64,000 nt of DNA from Chryseobacterium viscerum (GTDB lineage Bacteria; Bacteroidota; Bacteroidia; Flavobacteriales; Weeksellaceae), in NCBI RefSeq assembly GCF_025949665.1, contig NZ_JAPDFT010000001.1, positions 1,178,001 through 1,242,000 of the forward strand. The letters run 5' to 3'. A program made the position numbers and the translations under genes. Below the pieces are notes generated by a model. The model had not been told where the DNA came from. It searched no databases and saw nothing but the letters and a program-made list of their open reading frames with translations. The stretch's first letter is position 1, and every line of letters starts with the position of its first letter. Below, in pieces: positions 51,455-61,330 of this stretch.

Positions 51455-51819
51455 TGATTTTTATTGTTTATTTCTAAATGCTTTTTTCTCAAAAACTGCA
51501 CCAAAGGTAATTACTATTCTCTATTTAACAAAATATTAAATTCAGACCCGGATTTGGTGATTTTTTACGTTAAAAATGTTAATTTATGATTAATAAAATG
51601 TTAGATAATTGATAATAATTTTAGTTATAAAATTATAAAATTTAAACATTTGTCAATTTTCATATAATAAAATGCTGTAATTTTTAAATATTTAAGATAG
51701 TTTAACATTGTACAATATTTTTTCTATTTTTGGCTAATGTCTTTTTTTGAGATTTTAAATAACTCCACTATTTAGAGACAGGTACAAAATTGAATTTATT
51801 TGAATAAAATTGAAACTAT
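51455..51819. other. AT-rich intergenic promoter region of susC
   Basis: 365 bases between divergent genes, extremely AT-rich. A TATTTTTG -7 box lies at 51725-51732, 87 bases upstream of the SusC start, with a TTG at 51708-51710 (14-base spacing, short). The 87-base 5' leader is compatible with post-transcriptional control, but I see no riboswitch structure. Confidence 0.5.
51725..51732 (+). promoter_or_regulatory. -7 box of the susC operon
   Basis: TATTTTTG matches the TAnnTTTG -7 consensus. The leader between it and the susC ATG is 87 bases. The upstream TTG is at an irregular distance, so it may need an activator. Confidence 0.4.
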
Positions 51820-54636
51820 ATGAAACAAAGTAATTTAAAGTATTCATGTCTCATTGCTGTTTTGTACTTCGGTATGAACGTCAATGCTCAGACTACTCCA
51901 AAAGATACTACTGCTAAAGAGCAGAAGATCGAGGAGGTAGTTTTGATCGGATATGGATCTCAGAAAAAAGAAAACGTTACGGGAAGTATCGGAATGGTTT
52001 CTGCAAAGGACCTTGCTGATAAACCGAACGCTAACCCAATAAGTTCAATACAGGGTAAATTATCTGGTGTACAGATTTTGAATTCCGGGACTCCGGGAAG
52101 TTCACCGAGAGTAGATATCAGAGGGGTAGGTTCCTTGACTGGTAAAACAGTATTCATCGTTGATGGAATGATCACTGATGACATCTCTTTCCTTGGTCCT
52201 CAGGATATCGAATCTATGAGTGTATTGAAAGATCCTTCCAGTTTAGCAATCTTTGGTGCAAGAGCTGCTAACGGAGCTGTGATTATTAAAACAAAAACAG
52301 GAAGAGGTAAACCAATATTTAATTTCAATTCTTATCTTGGAATCAAGAAGGTTACCAATGTTCCAAAAATGACCAATTCTGATCAATACATTGAGCTTTA
52401 TAATGAAAAGCTGATGAATGATAATGGGAATCTTAATGGTGCACTTTCCAGGGCAAATTTTCCTGCAGATACAGATTGGTTTAAAGAAATTTTCAGAACA
52501 AGTATCATTAACTCTAATGACTTTTCAGCTTCAGGAAGTTTAGGTAAACTTAATTATTATGCAAGCATAGGAAATCTTCAGGATGAAGGAAATATTGCTG
52601 CAGGACAAGGTATCAATTCCGGATCAGGATTTAACAGACTTAACACTAAGTTAAACCTTAGTTATAAGATCACTGACAATCTTACCATCGGGAATAATTT
52701 CACATTCTCTAAAATGCGTACCGATCAGGCAAAAAATCCTTTATTGAACGCCTATAATGCACCTCCTATTTTCTCTGTGATGAACCCTGGTACAGGAGAT
52801 TATCAGTTCTTTAACGGGTATTCTATTCCAAACCCACGTGCTGTATTAGATTTATACCGTTCTCAGAACAGACAGGAAAGATTATTGAACAATGTCTGGG
52901 CTGAATATAAATTCCTACAAGATTTTACTTTAAGAGTAAGTTATACAACAGATAACTATAATACAAATCTTTACGAATATACACCTACATTTAATTATGT
53001 TCCTGTTTCTGATCAGAAGCCTAATAAACTGATTACAAGAGATTCAAGAAACAGAAATTATATTTGGGATAATACATTAAGCTGGAAAAAATCATTAGGA
53101 GATCATAATCTTGAAATTCTTGCTGGTTTCTCCAGAACAAGAAATTCCTATTCTCAGACTTATTTAGAAGCACTTAACGTTAATTATGACGGGACTAATG
53201 CTTCTATGAATATTTTCAATGGGACTAATATCATTATGATTGATAAGGACGTAGAAGGATATGATGTAGTACCTTATCAGGACAGAATTGAATCTATGTT
53301 TGCAAGAGTTAACTATGATTATAAAGGAAAATATCTGATAAACGGATCTGTTCGTAGGGATGGTACTTCAAAATATTCATCAGGAGACAGGCATAGAGTA
53401 TTCCCTGCGGTAAGTGCCGGATGGGTGATTTCCAAAGAAGACTTTATGAACAATCAGAATGTATTCAGTCTTTTGAAGTTAAGAGCAAGCTGGGGAAAAC
53501 TGGGTAATCCGGATGTAACAAGAGCTTATACCTTAAGAACTACAATCCTTAAAGAAGGTGCCTACTATGGAAATTCAGGAGCTCCTGCACAGACTATTGA
53601 CAGAGTAATTGATCCAAACATTGGCTGGGAAACTACAACGGGTAGAGATATTGGTTTAGAAATGGGTTTATTCAATAATAAATTGAAAATTGATGCAACC
53701 TATTTTGATAAAGATACTAAAGACGTAGTTTATGGTGTTGTACAAGGAACGGTTTCAGGTGCAAGCAACTGGAAAAACTTTATTACCAATGCGTATTCAT
53801 TCAATAACAGAGGTTTTGAAGTTTCTGTAAATTATGATACTAAAATTTCAGATAAGGTAAAGTTAGGAGTATATGGTAACCTTACCACTCTTAAAAATAA
53901 AATCACATCAGTATATGAAGGTTCATACCTTGAGACAGGAGCAAGTTTATTTGGAAACTCTATTGTAAGACTGCAAAACGGACAGCCAGTAGGAGCATAT
54001 TATGGATATGAGGTAACAGGTGTATTCCAAACGGACGCAGAAGCAGCCGCATCTGGCCAAACCGGAGCAAAAGCAGGATGGCTTAAATTTGCAGATATGG
54101 ATGGAAACGGAGTTATTGATACCAGAGATAAAACGTTCTTAGGAAGCCCAATTCCAAAAGGAACTTATGGATTCGGAGTTAATTTAAGTGTTCATGATTT
54201 TGATATTGCTGTAGACTTCCAGGGGGTATTCGGTAACAAAATTTATAACTACAACCGTGAACAGCGTTATGGAAATGAAAACTGGGATCTTGATTTCTAT
54301 AACAACAGATGGCATGGTGCAGGAACATCTAATGCATATCCAATGACTACCAACAACCAGTCTGTTATTCTTCCAAGTAGTTTCTTTGTAGAAGATGGAA
54401 GCTATTTCAGAATCAGAAATATTACTGTGGGGTATAACTTACCTAAAGATTTCGCAAAATCTTTATTGCTTACCAAATTTAGATTGTATCTAAGTGCTCA
54501 GAACCCTTGGACAAGTTTTAAATACACTGGATTCTCTCCGGAGATCATGAATACGGACAGAGTGCAAATGGGGGTTGATAATAATATTTATCCAATTTCA
54601 GCCATTTATACAATCGGTATGAACTTAACATTTTAA
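51820..54636 (+). CDS. SusC/RagA TonB-linked outer membrane transporter
   Basis: A 938-residue TonB-dependent transporter. After the signal peptide (MKQSNLKYSCLIAVLYFGMNVNAQ) comes a TonB-box-like EEVVLIGYG (about 38-46), then the plug (GKLSGVQILNSGTPGSSPRV, VDIRGVGSLTGKTVFIVDG) and the 22-strand barrel ending INPISAIYTIGMNLTF-like. The usual N-terminal carboxypeptidase regulatory-like domain is missing, a variant that also occurs in Flavobacteria. It imports oligosaccharides with the SusD protein encoded 10 bases downstream. The glycan is probably cut by the neighbouring GH144-like and GH3 enzymes. Confidence 0.93.
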   Translation: MKQSNLKYSCLIAVLYFGMNVNAQTTPKDTTAKEQKIEEVVLIGYGSQKKENVTGSIGMVSAKDLADKPNANPISSIQGKLSGVQILNSGTPGSSPRVDIRGVGSLTGKTVFIVDGMITDDISFLGPQDIESMSVLKDPSSLAIFGARAANGAVIIKTKTGRGKPIFNFNSYLGIKKVTNVPKMTNSDQYIELYNEKLMNDNGNLNGALSRANFPADTDWFKEIFRTSIINSNDFSASGSLGKLNYYASIGNLQDEGNIAAGQGINSGSGFNRLNTKLNLSYKITDNLTIGNNFTFSKMRTDQAKNPLLNAYNAPPIFSVMNPGTGDYQFFNGYSIPNPRAVLDLYRSQNRQERLLNNVWAEYKFLQDFTLRVSYTTDNYNTNLYEYTPTFNYVPVSDQKPNKLITRDSRNRNYIWDNTLSWKKSLGDHNLEILAGFSRTRNSYSQTYLEALNVNYDGTNASMNIFNGTNIIMIDKDVEGYDVVPYQDRIESMFARVNYDYKGKYLINGSVRRDGTSKYSSGDRHRVFPAVSAGWVISKEDFMNNQNVFSLLKLRASWGKLGNPDVTRAYTLRTTILKEGAYYGNSGAPAQTIDRVIDPNIGWETTTGRDIGLEMGLFNNKLKIDATYFDKDTKDVVYGVVQGTVSGASNWKNFITNAYSFNNRGFEVSVNYDTKISDKVKLGVYGNLTTLKNKITSVYEGSYLETGASLFGNSIVRLQNGQPVGAYYGYEVTGVFQTDAEAAASGQTGAKAGWLKFADMDGNGVIDTRDKTFLGSPIPKGTYGFGVNLSVHDFDIAVDFQGVFGNKIYNYNREQRYGNENWDLDFYNNRWHGAGTSNAYPMTTNNQSVILPSSFFVEDGSYFRIRNITVGYNLPKDFAKSLLLTKFRLYLSAQNPWTSFKYTGFSPEIMNTDRVQMGVDNNIYPISAIYTIGMNLTF

Positions 54637-54646
54637 TTAGAAGAAC

Positions 54647-56065
54647 ATGAAAAAAATATTTTTATCCATCGCTTTATTTTCACTTGTGATAAGTTGTAAA
54701 GACGATTATCTGGATATAAAACAGGAAGGAGTAACAGAAGCGGATTCCTTTTTCAAAACTCAGGATGATGCAATGCAGGCAACGAATGCTATCTATGTGT
54801 TTTTAAGAAGTTGGGAAAATTCGGCATTCCCATATCAATTTATATTTGGAGTGCCTGCAGATGATGTTGTGAAAGGCTCTAACCCTGGAGATGCATCATT
54901 TATCAATGCTTATGATCAATTTACTTATACAGTAAGTGATGACGGAGTAAGAGGATACTGGATTGGACAATGGCAGGCGGTAAACAGATGTAACCAGGTG
55001 ATTACAAATGTTCCGAAAATTGAAATGGATGCTACTCTAAAAACAAGATTGGTTGCAGAGGCAAAAATGCTGAGAGCCTATTTCTATTTTAACTTATTAA
55101 GAATCTATGGAGGGGTTCCAATCTTTGACGGAATTCCTTCTACTTATAAGATCCCAAGAAATTCTGCAGAAGAAGTTTATAACTTTATTATTTCAGATCT
55201 TACAAGTGCTGCAAATGTTCTTCCTCAAACTTATGCTGCGGGAGATCTTGGAAGAGTAACCAAAGGAGCTGCCTTAGGATTGCTTTCAAAAGTATATCTG
55301 TATAAAAAAGATTGGCAGAAAGCATATGATACCTCTAATCAGGTGATGTCTATGGGATATGATTTAGATCCTGACTTCAACCATGTATTCAGAATTGGAG
55401 GTGAATTTGGAAAAGAATCTGTATTTGAAGTAAACTGTGAATGTTCTACTCAATTCGGAGGAAGCCAATATGCAGAAGTACAGGGAGTGAGAAACCAGTT
55501 CGGATGGGGATTCTTTACACCTTCTCAGGCATTGGAAAATGCATTTGAACCGGGAGATATCAGAAAAGAACTTACTATTCTTAGAAATGGGGAAACTACT
55601 CCGGAAGGTGACCTTATTGCAATGGGAGACCCAAACTCTGTAACAACATTTAACCAAAAAGTATATGTTCCAAAAGCTCTGAACAATAGCGCTTGTGCCT
55701 ATGGTTCAAGACAGAATATCAGAATATTAAGATTTGCTGAGATTCTTTTAATTAATGCAGAAGCTGCTAACGAATTAGGGAATACTTCCACAGCAACAAC
55801 TAACCTTAATAAGGTAAGGACAAGAGCTCAATTAGCGGGAACTACAGCTGCAACGCAATCTGCACTTAGAACAGCAATCTGGCACGAACGTAGAGTAGAG
55901 CTTGCTTTGGAAGGTGATCGTTTCGTAGATCTTGTAAGAACAGGACAAGCGGCTACAGTGCTTGCTCCTTATGGATTCAAAGCTGGGAAGAACGAATTAT
56001 TCCCGATTCCATTGGATGCGATGAATGAAAGTACAGGACTATTTACCCAGAATCCTGGATACTAA
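54647..56065 (+). CDS. SusD/RagB surface glycan-binding lipoprotein
   Basis: A 472-residue lipoprotein (MKKIFLSIALFSLVISC, Cys17) with the SusD-like TPR-rich fold. NQVITNVPKIEMDATLKTRL and AEAKMLRAYFYFNLLRIYGG are typical of the N-terminal TPR part, and RFAEILLINAEAANELGNTS and IWHERRVELALEGDRFVDLV of the C-terminal part. It caps the SusC barrel and presents the glycan. The gene follows susC by 10 bases. A hairpin with a short T tract (56082-56105) follows, perhaps reducing read-through into the enzyme genes. Confidence 0.93.
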   Translation: MKKIFLSIALFSLVISCKDDYLDIKQEGVTEADSFFKTQDDAMQATNAIYVFLRSWENSAFPYQFIFGVPADDVVKGSNPGDASFINAYDQFTYTVSDDGVRGYWIGQWQAVNRCNQVITNVPKIEMDATLKTRLVAEAKMLRAYFYFNLLRIYGGVPIFDGIPSTYKIPRNSAEEVYNFIISDLTSAANVLPQTYAAGDLGRVTKGAALGLLSKVYLYKKDWQKAYDTSNQVMSMGYDLDPDFNHVFRIGGEFGKESVFEVNCECSTQFGGSQYAEVQGVRNQFGWGFFTPSQALENAFEPGDIRKELTILRNGETTPEGDLIAMGDPNSVTTFNQKVYVPKALNNSACAYGSRQNIRILRFAEILLINAEAANELGNTSTATTNLNKVRTRAQLAGTTAATQSALRTAIWHERRVELALEGDRFVDLVRTGQAATVLAPYGFKAGKNELFPIPLDAMNESTGLFTQNPGY

Positions 56066-56081
56066 ATAAACCATAAACTTT

Positions 56082-56105
56082 AGAGGAGAATGAAAGTTCT
56101 CCTCT
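56082..56105 (+). terminator. Hairpin between susD and GH144-like gene
   Basis: AGAGGAGAA pairs with TTCTCCTCT around TGAAAG and is followed by TCTTTTAG. It may attenuate transcription between transport and enzyme genes, as seen in other Sus-type loci. Confidence 0.6.
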
Positions 56106-56134
56106 TCTTTTAGAACCCTATAATAAGAGATCTC

Positions 56135-57526
56135 ATGAAAAGGAACATATTATCAATTGCTATCACCTCTTTATTCTTTGTATATTCCTGTAAAAATGCT
56201 CCTGTGGCCAAACAGGAAGCGGGAAAAATTGAAACTGTAAAAAATAATATTACTGATGAACAGTTGATGGACAGAGTACAGAAAGATGCTCTAAAGTATT
56301 TCTGGGATTATGCAGAACCTCATTCAATGCTAGGAAGAGAGCGTTACCATGAAGATAATATCTACCCGGATAATGATAAACACGTTATCACTACAGGAGG
56401 TTCAGGTTTTGGACTGGCGACCATTCTGGTGGGAACAGAAAGAGGATTTGTTCCGAGAAAAGAAGCCGTAAAAAGGCTTACTCATATTATGGATTTCCTG
56501 GCTAAGGCAGACCGTCACAAAGGGGCCTGGTCGCACTGGATCAATGGGGAAACCGGAAAGACGGTTCCTTTTGGTAAAAAAGATAATGGCGGGGATCTTG
56601 TAGAAACCGCATTCCTTACTTCAGGAATACTGATGGTCCGTGAGTACTTTAAAAACGGAAATGCAGAAGAAAAAGCACTGGCAGCAAAATGTGACGAGCT
56701 ATGGAAAGGAATTCAGTGGAACTGGTATACAAAAGGAGGCGAAAAAGTTCTTTACTGGCATTGGTCACCGGAATACCAATGGGAAATGAATTTTCCTCTG
56801 GAAGGATATAATGAATGCCTTATTACTTATATTCTGGCAGCGTCTTCACCTACCTATTCCATTGATGCTGAAACGTACTACAAAGGCTGGACGAGAAACG
56901 GAACCTACCTTACAGACAAGACAAAATACGGATTGCCTTTGTACGTAAAACATAATTATGCAGAAGAATATGGCGGACCGCTTTTCTGGGCACAATATTC
57001 ATACATCGGACTGGATCCTACAGATTTATCTGATAAGCTCGTGAAAAACTATTTTGATATCAATAAAAATCAAACGCTTATAGACTACAAATATTGTGTT
57101 GAAAATCCAAAACAATGGAAAGGTTACGGACCCAACTATTGGGGATTAACAGCCGGCTATACCAGAAACGAGGATGGAAGCACAGGATATACTGCCCATA
57201 TGCCAAGTAATGACAACGGTGTGATAACACCTACTGCTGCTTTGAGCAGTTTTCCTTACACTCCGAAAGAATCAATGGCTTTCCTGAGATTTATTTATAC
57301 CCAAACTCCTGAATTTATAGGATCTGCAGGTCCTTATGATGCTACTTCTATCAATTACAACAATTGGTTTACACCAAGGTATCTGGCAATAGATCAGGGA
57401 ACAATAGCACCAATGATTGAAAACTACAGGTCTGGATTCCTTTGGAAACTGTTTATGAATGCTCCGGAAATTCAACAGGGATTGAAGAAATTAAGCTTCC
57501 AGTCAGCCAAATATGGAATAAAATAA
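56135..57526 (+). CDS. Glucoamylase-like (GH144) lipoprotein
   Basis: A 463-residue lipoprotein (lipobox VYSC, Cys19). It matches the Glycoamylase/GH144 family: LMDRVQKDALKYFWDYAEP, GGSGFGLATILVGTERGF, RHKGAWSHWINGETGKTVPF, GGDLVETAFLTSGILMVREY, and WGLTAGYTRNEDG in the C-terminal half. Characterised GH144 enzymes hydrolyse beta-1,2-glucan. The gene follows susCD and precedes an esterase and a GH3 beta-glucosidase, so beta-1,2-glucan (or related beta-glucan) is the inferred substrate. Confidence 0.85.
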   Translation: MKRNILSIAITSLFFVYSCKNAPVAKQEAGKIETVKNNITDEQLMDRVQKDALKYFWDYAEPHSMLGRERYHEDNIYPDNDKHVITTGGSGFGLATILVGTERGFVPRKEAVKRLTHIMDFLAKADRHKGAWSHWINGETGKTVPFGKKDNGGDLVETAFLTSGILMVREYFKNGNAEEKALAAKCDELWKGIQWNWYTKGGEKVLYWHWSPEYQWEMNFPLEGYNECLITYILAASSPTYSIDAETYYKGWTRNGTYLTDKTKYGLPLYVKHNYAEEYGGPLFWAQYSYIGLDPTDLSDKLVKNYFDINKNQTLIDYKYCVENPKQWKGYGPNYWGLTAGYTRNEDGSTGYTAHMPSNDNGVITPTAALSSFPYTPKESMAFLRFIYTQTPEFIGSAGPYDATSINYNNWFTPRYLAIDQGTIAPMIENYRSGFLWKLFMNAPEIQQGLKKLSFQSAKYGIK

Positions 57527-57604
57527 TTCAATAGAAACGTACTTTAGTCCGTTTAAATAAAAAAGATAAAATCCATTGGCTTTAGCCAAAACCTAAATAA
57601 CAAT

Positions 57605-58312
57605 ATGAACCTAAAATTAAAGCATATTCTACTTTTACTTCTTCCGTTTTCACTACAAATGAATGCGCAGGAAATAAAAGCAGAACTTAATAAAGAAATT
57701 AAAAGACCGGAAAAGATATCTTACATTCTGGATTACCCGCAGAATGCAAAAGGAAATGTACCATTAATAGTCTTTCTTCACGGTTCAGGAGAGCGTGGAA
57801 CTAACCTTGATTTAGTCAAAGCACACAGCCCGTTTACCTATAAGAACCTGATCAAAGAACCAGTAGCTATTCTGGCACCTCAATGTCCGGAAGGAACATG
57901 GTGGGATACCGTTACGGTATACAATCTGATTAAAGAAATTCAGAAAAAATATAAAATTGATGCATCCCGCATTTATCTTACCGGACTTTCTATGGGAGGA
58001 TGGGGAACTTTGAAGCTTGCCATGGAGCATCCTGAAATGTTTGCAGCAGTAGCCTCGGTTTGTGCTCCTACAGATCAGGTAATGACGGCCAATATTCACC
58101 AATTTAAGGATTTGAATATGAAAATATTTCATGGCGGCATGGATGATATTGTATTGCCTGCCAATGCTTTTAATTTTTATCAAAAACTACATCCGGTAAA
58201 TCCATCTGCAGAATTGGTTATCTTCCCGAATGATAATCACAACTCATGGGATTCGGCCTATTCAAACCCGCAGTTTTATGAATGGATGCTGTCCAAAAAG
58301 AAAGGAAAATAA
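57605..58312 (+). CDS. Secreted alpha/beta hydrolase (esterase-like)
   Basis: A 235-residue protein with a signal peptide (MNLKLKHILLLLLPFSLQMNA). The nucleophile elbow is GLSMGG (Ser129), with Asp180/181 in HGGMDDIV and His212 in PNDNHNSW completing a plausible triad. It resembles the PHB depolymerase/dienelactone hydrolase-like esterases found in glycan loci, which remove acyl groups. It lies between the GH144-like and GH3 genes, so deacylation of a substituted glucan is an inference. Confidence 0.82.
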   Translation: MNLKLKHILLLLLPFSLQMNAQEIKAELNKEIKRPEKISYILDYPQNAKGNVPLIVFLHGSGERGTNLDLVKAHSPFTYKNLIKEPVAILAPQCPEGTWWDTVTVYNLIKEIQKKYKIDASRIYLTGLSMGGWGTLKLAMEHPEMFAAVASVCAPTDQVMTANIHQFKDLNMKIFHGGMDDIVLPANAFNFYQKLHPVNPSAELVIFPNDNHNSWDSAYSNPQFYEWMLSKKKGK

Positions 58313-58392
58313 CCTGTCACACAATGATCGAAAGATAAACTCATCGAATTAAAAATAAAAATATAAAAACAATAATTTAAGAAGATAGATTT

Positions 58393-60720
58393 ATGAAAAA
58401 GTTAATTGTAATTGCCACTTTAGCATTGGCTCCTGTGTTCTCCGCACAGGAAATGGTAACGAAGCCCGTTCAGTCTTATCAGACGGCTCAATATCAGGCT
58501 AAAAAGAAAGCATTTGTGGATAATCTTTTATCTAAAATGACATTGGATGAAAAGATCGGTCAGCTGAATTTACCAAGTTCCGGCGATTTTACTACAGGTC
58601 TGGCTAAAAGCTCAGATATTGGTAAAAAAGTTGAACAGGGTTTAGTAGGTGGACTATTCAATATAAAAGGAACAGAAAAAATCAGAGCTGTTCAGAAAGT
58701 AGCTGTAGAAAACAGCCGTCTGAAAATTCCTTTGATCTTCGGAATGGACGTTATTCATGGTTACGAAACAACATTCCCAATTCCATTAGGTTTAGCAGCC
58801 TCATGGGATATGAATCTGGTTCAGCAGTCGGCGAGAGTAGCAGCAAAAGAAGCTTCTTCTGATGGTATCAACTGGACGTTCTCTCCAATGGTAGACATTT
58901 CCCGCGAGCCAAGATGGGGCAGAGTTTCCGAAGGTTCCGGTGAAGATCCTTATCTGGGAAGTGAAATTGCAAAAAATATGGTGTATGGCTATCAGGGAAA
59001 AGATTTATCAATTGGAAATACCATTTTGGCTTGTGTAAAGCATTTTGCATTGTACGGAGCAGGTGAATCAGGAAGAGATTACAATACGGTTGATATGAGC
59101 CATGTGAGAATGTTTAACGAATATTTCCCACCTTACAAAGCGGCTGTTGATGCAGGAGTAGCTTCCGTGATGGCTTCTTTCAATGAAGTGGACGGAGTTC
59201 CTGCAACCGGAAACAGATGGCTTCAGACTGAAGTTTTAAGAAATCAATGGAAATTTAAAGGCTTTGTGGTAACTGATTACACGGGAATCAATGAAATGGT
59301 AGACCATGGTATGGGAGATCTTCAGCAGGTTTCTGCGCTTGCTCTGAAAGCAGGGGTTGATATGGATATGGTAGGAGAAGGTTTTTTAACCACATTAAAA
59401 AAATCTTTATCTGAAGGGAAAATAACACAAGCTGAAATTGATATGGCGACAAGAAGGATTCTTGAAGCAAAATATGACCTAGGTTTATTTGATAATCCGT
59501 ACAAACACGGAGATGCAAAACTGGCAGCAAAAGAAGTTTTCAGTATGGAAAACAGAAATATTGCAAGAAGTGCTGCAGCTCAGTCTATGGTTTTAATGAA
59601 AAATGAAAATCAGGTACTTCCTTTGAAAAAGTCAGGAACTGTTGCAGTAATAGGGCCATTGGTGAACAATTCATTAAACATGGCCGGAACATGGAGTGTT
59701 GCTGCAAAACATGATAAAGCAGTAAACCTGATGCAGGGGCTTCAGGCCAACTATGGTAAAGAAGTAAAATTCCTTTCCGCTAAAGGTGCCAATATTGATT
59801 ATGATGCTAAGTTAGAAGACATCTATGCTGCCCACGGTAAGAAAACAGACAGAGACAACCGTTCAAAAGAAGAATTATTAAAAGAAGCTGTAGATGTAGC
59901 AAACAAAGCGGATGTTATTGTTCTTGCAATCGGAGAATCTGCGGAAATGAGTGGTGAATCATCTTCAAGAACGGAGATTACAATTCCTCAATCTCAGGTT
60001 GATCTTTTAAACGAATTAAAGAAAACCGGAAAACCAATTGCTATGGTTCTTTTTACGGGACGTCCATTAGCTTTAACCAATGTAAAAGATACACCGGATG
60101 CTATTCTTAATGCTTGGTTTGCAGGATCTGAAGCAGGAAATGCAATTTCAGACGTTCTTTTCGGAAAAGTAAATCCATCAGGAAAACTTCCGATGACTTT
60201 CCCAAGAAGTCTTGGACAGGTTCCAATCTATTATAATGCTAAAAATACAGGTCGCCCTTTAAGCCAGGAACTGACTGATAAATGTGAGTATCAAAGATTC
60301 CGTTCCAACTATATGGATGAATGTAATACACCGTTGTATCCGTTTGGATTTGGTTTAAGCTATACAAAATTCGGATATTCTGATGTTGCAGTGTCTAATG
60401 CCAATCCAAAAGGAGATCAGACCGTTCAGGCATCTGTTACTGTAACCAACAATGGTAATTATGACGGAGCAGAAGTGGTTCAGTTGTATATCAGAGATAT
60501 GGTAGGCAGCATTACAAGACCGGTAAAAGAACTGAAAGGTTTCCAGAAAGTATTTTTGAAAAAAGGAGAATCCAAAAAAGTTACTTTTGATATTACTCCT
60601 GAAACGCTTAAATTTTACAACGGAGATTTGAAATACGACTGGGAATCAGGTGAGTTTGATATTATGATCGGAACCAGCTCTGCTGAGGTGAAACACTCAA
60701 AAATCAATTGGACTAAATAA
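58393..60720 (+). CDS. bglX: Periplasmic GH3 beta-glucosidase
   Basis: A 775-residue GH3 enzyme with a signal peptide (MKKLIVIATLALAPVFSA), the (beta/alpha)8 domain (MTLDEKIGQLNLPSSGD, IPLIFGMDVIHGYETTFPIP), the nucleophile Asp295 in VVTDYTGI, the alpha/beta sandwich with NADVIVLAIGESAEMSGE-like acid/base region, and a C-terminal fibronectin III-like domain (VTNNGNYDGAEVVQLYIRDM). Length and order match BglX. It would cleave beta-linked gluco-oligosaccharides, here probably sophorose-type products of the GH144-like enzyme. It is the last enzyme of the locus. Confidence 0.93.
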   Translation: MKKLIVIATLALAPVFSAQEMVTKPVQSYQTAQYQAKKKAFVDNLLSKMTLDEKIGQLNLPSSGDFTTGLAKSSDIGKKVEQGLVGGLFNIKGTEKIRAVQKVAVENSRLKIPLIFGMDVIHGYETTFPIPLGLAASWDMNLVQQSARVAAKEASSDGINWTFSPMVDISREPRWGRVSEGSGEDPYLGSEIAKNMVYGYQGKDLSIGNTILACVKHFALYGAGESGRDYNTVDMSHVRMFNEYFPPYKAAVDAGVASVMASFNEVDGVPATGNRWLQTEVLRNQWKFKGFVVTDYTGINEMVDHGMGDLQQVSALALKAGVDMDMVGEGFLTTLKKSLSEGKITQAEIDMATRRILEAKYDLGLFDNPYKHGDAKLAAKEVFSMENRNIARSAAAQSMVLMKNENQVLPLKKSGTVAVIGPLVNNSLNMAGTWSVAAKHDKAVNLMQGLQANYGKEVKFLSAKGANIDYDAKLEDIYAAHGKKTDRDNRSKEELLKEAVDVANKADVIVLAIGESAEMSGESSSRTEITIPQSQVDLLNELKKTGKPIAMVLFTGRPLALTNVKDTPDAILNAWFAGSEAGNAISDVLFGKVNPSGKLPMTFPRSLGQVPIYYNAKNTGRPLSQELTDKCEYQRFRSNYMDECNTPLYPFGFGLSYTKFGYSDVAVSNANPKGDQTVQASVTVTNNGNYDGAEVVQLYIRDMVGSITRPVKELKGFQKVFLKKGESKKVTFDITPETLKFYNGDLKYDWESGEFDIMIGTSSAEVKHSKINWTK

Positions 60721-60813
60721 TAAAGAAAAAAGTTTTCACAGAAATGTGTATTATGTCTTTTTTGGCATGATTTTTAATAATACCTCGGTAATTACTATTA
60801 TATGCAAATCGAC

Positions 60814-61212
60814 ATGAAAAAAACAATTTTATTAAGTACAATGTTTCTGGGTTCTTTGGCATTCGCACAAACAACTCAAATAAAAGGTGGTGACAGGGAT
60901 GCACACGGTTGTATTGGTTCGGCAGGGTATACTTACTCTCAAATCAAGAAAGACTGTGTAAGAACTTTTGAACAGAAAATTAAGCTGACTGAGGTAGCTC
61001 CAAAAGAAAGTTATACTTCAATAGCTGCCGTGATTTTCAGTAAAGACATGAAAAGAGCTGAGGTTTTCATTAAAGATGCTGATACAGGAAGTATTATTCT
61101 TACCAGAGCAGGCGGTAAAGCCAAAGCATGGAAAAAAGACGGATATGTATTGGTTCCTTATAAAAAAAGCGGATATCAGCTTAAAAAGGATAATATTGTA
61201 ATCTATCAATAA
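60814..61212 (+). CDS. Small secreted GGDRDxHGCIGSAGYTYS protein, copy 1
   Basis: I favour the ATG at 60814 (MKKTILLSTMFLGSLAFAQ); an ATG at 60802 would add four residues. The 132-residue protein begins after the signal peptide with a motif GGDRDAHGCIGSAGYTYSQ and a second Cys in KKDCVRTF. A pair of Cys close to the N-terminus and a basic, lysine-rich beta C-terminal region (GYVLVPYKKSGYQLKKDNIV) follow. It recalls small secreted proteins with a GCIxSAGYxW signature, of unknown function. The paralog lies 118 bases downstream, so the pair arose by tandem duplication. Confidence 0.75.
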   Translation: MKKTILLSTMFLGSLAFAQTTQIKGGDRDAHGCIGSAGYTYSQIKKDCVRTFEQKIKLTEVAPKESYTSIAAVIFSKDMKRAEVFIKDADTGSIILTRAGGKAKAWKKDGYVLVPYKKSGYQLKKDNIVIYQ

Positions 61213-61228
61213 GATCAGATTTCAAAGT

Positions 61229-61258
61229 AAAAAACCACTCGGAAGAGTGGTTTTTTTT
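61229..61258 (+). terminator. Terminator after copy 1
   Basis: AAAACCACTC pairs with GAGTGGTTTT around GGAA and is followed by T. A near-identical architecture (with GGAA loop) follows copy 2. Confidence 0.8.
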
Positions 61259-61330
61259 GTACCTTCGAGGAATGAACTAATACCCTGTTTCGGGATTTAG
61301 TTCTACAGCCAGAAAACAAAAATTTTACAT

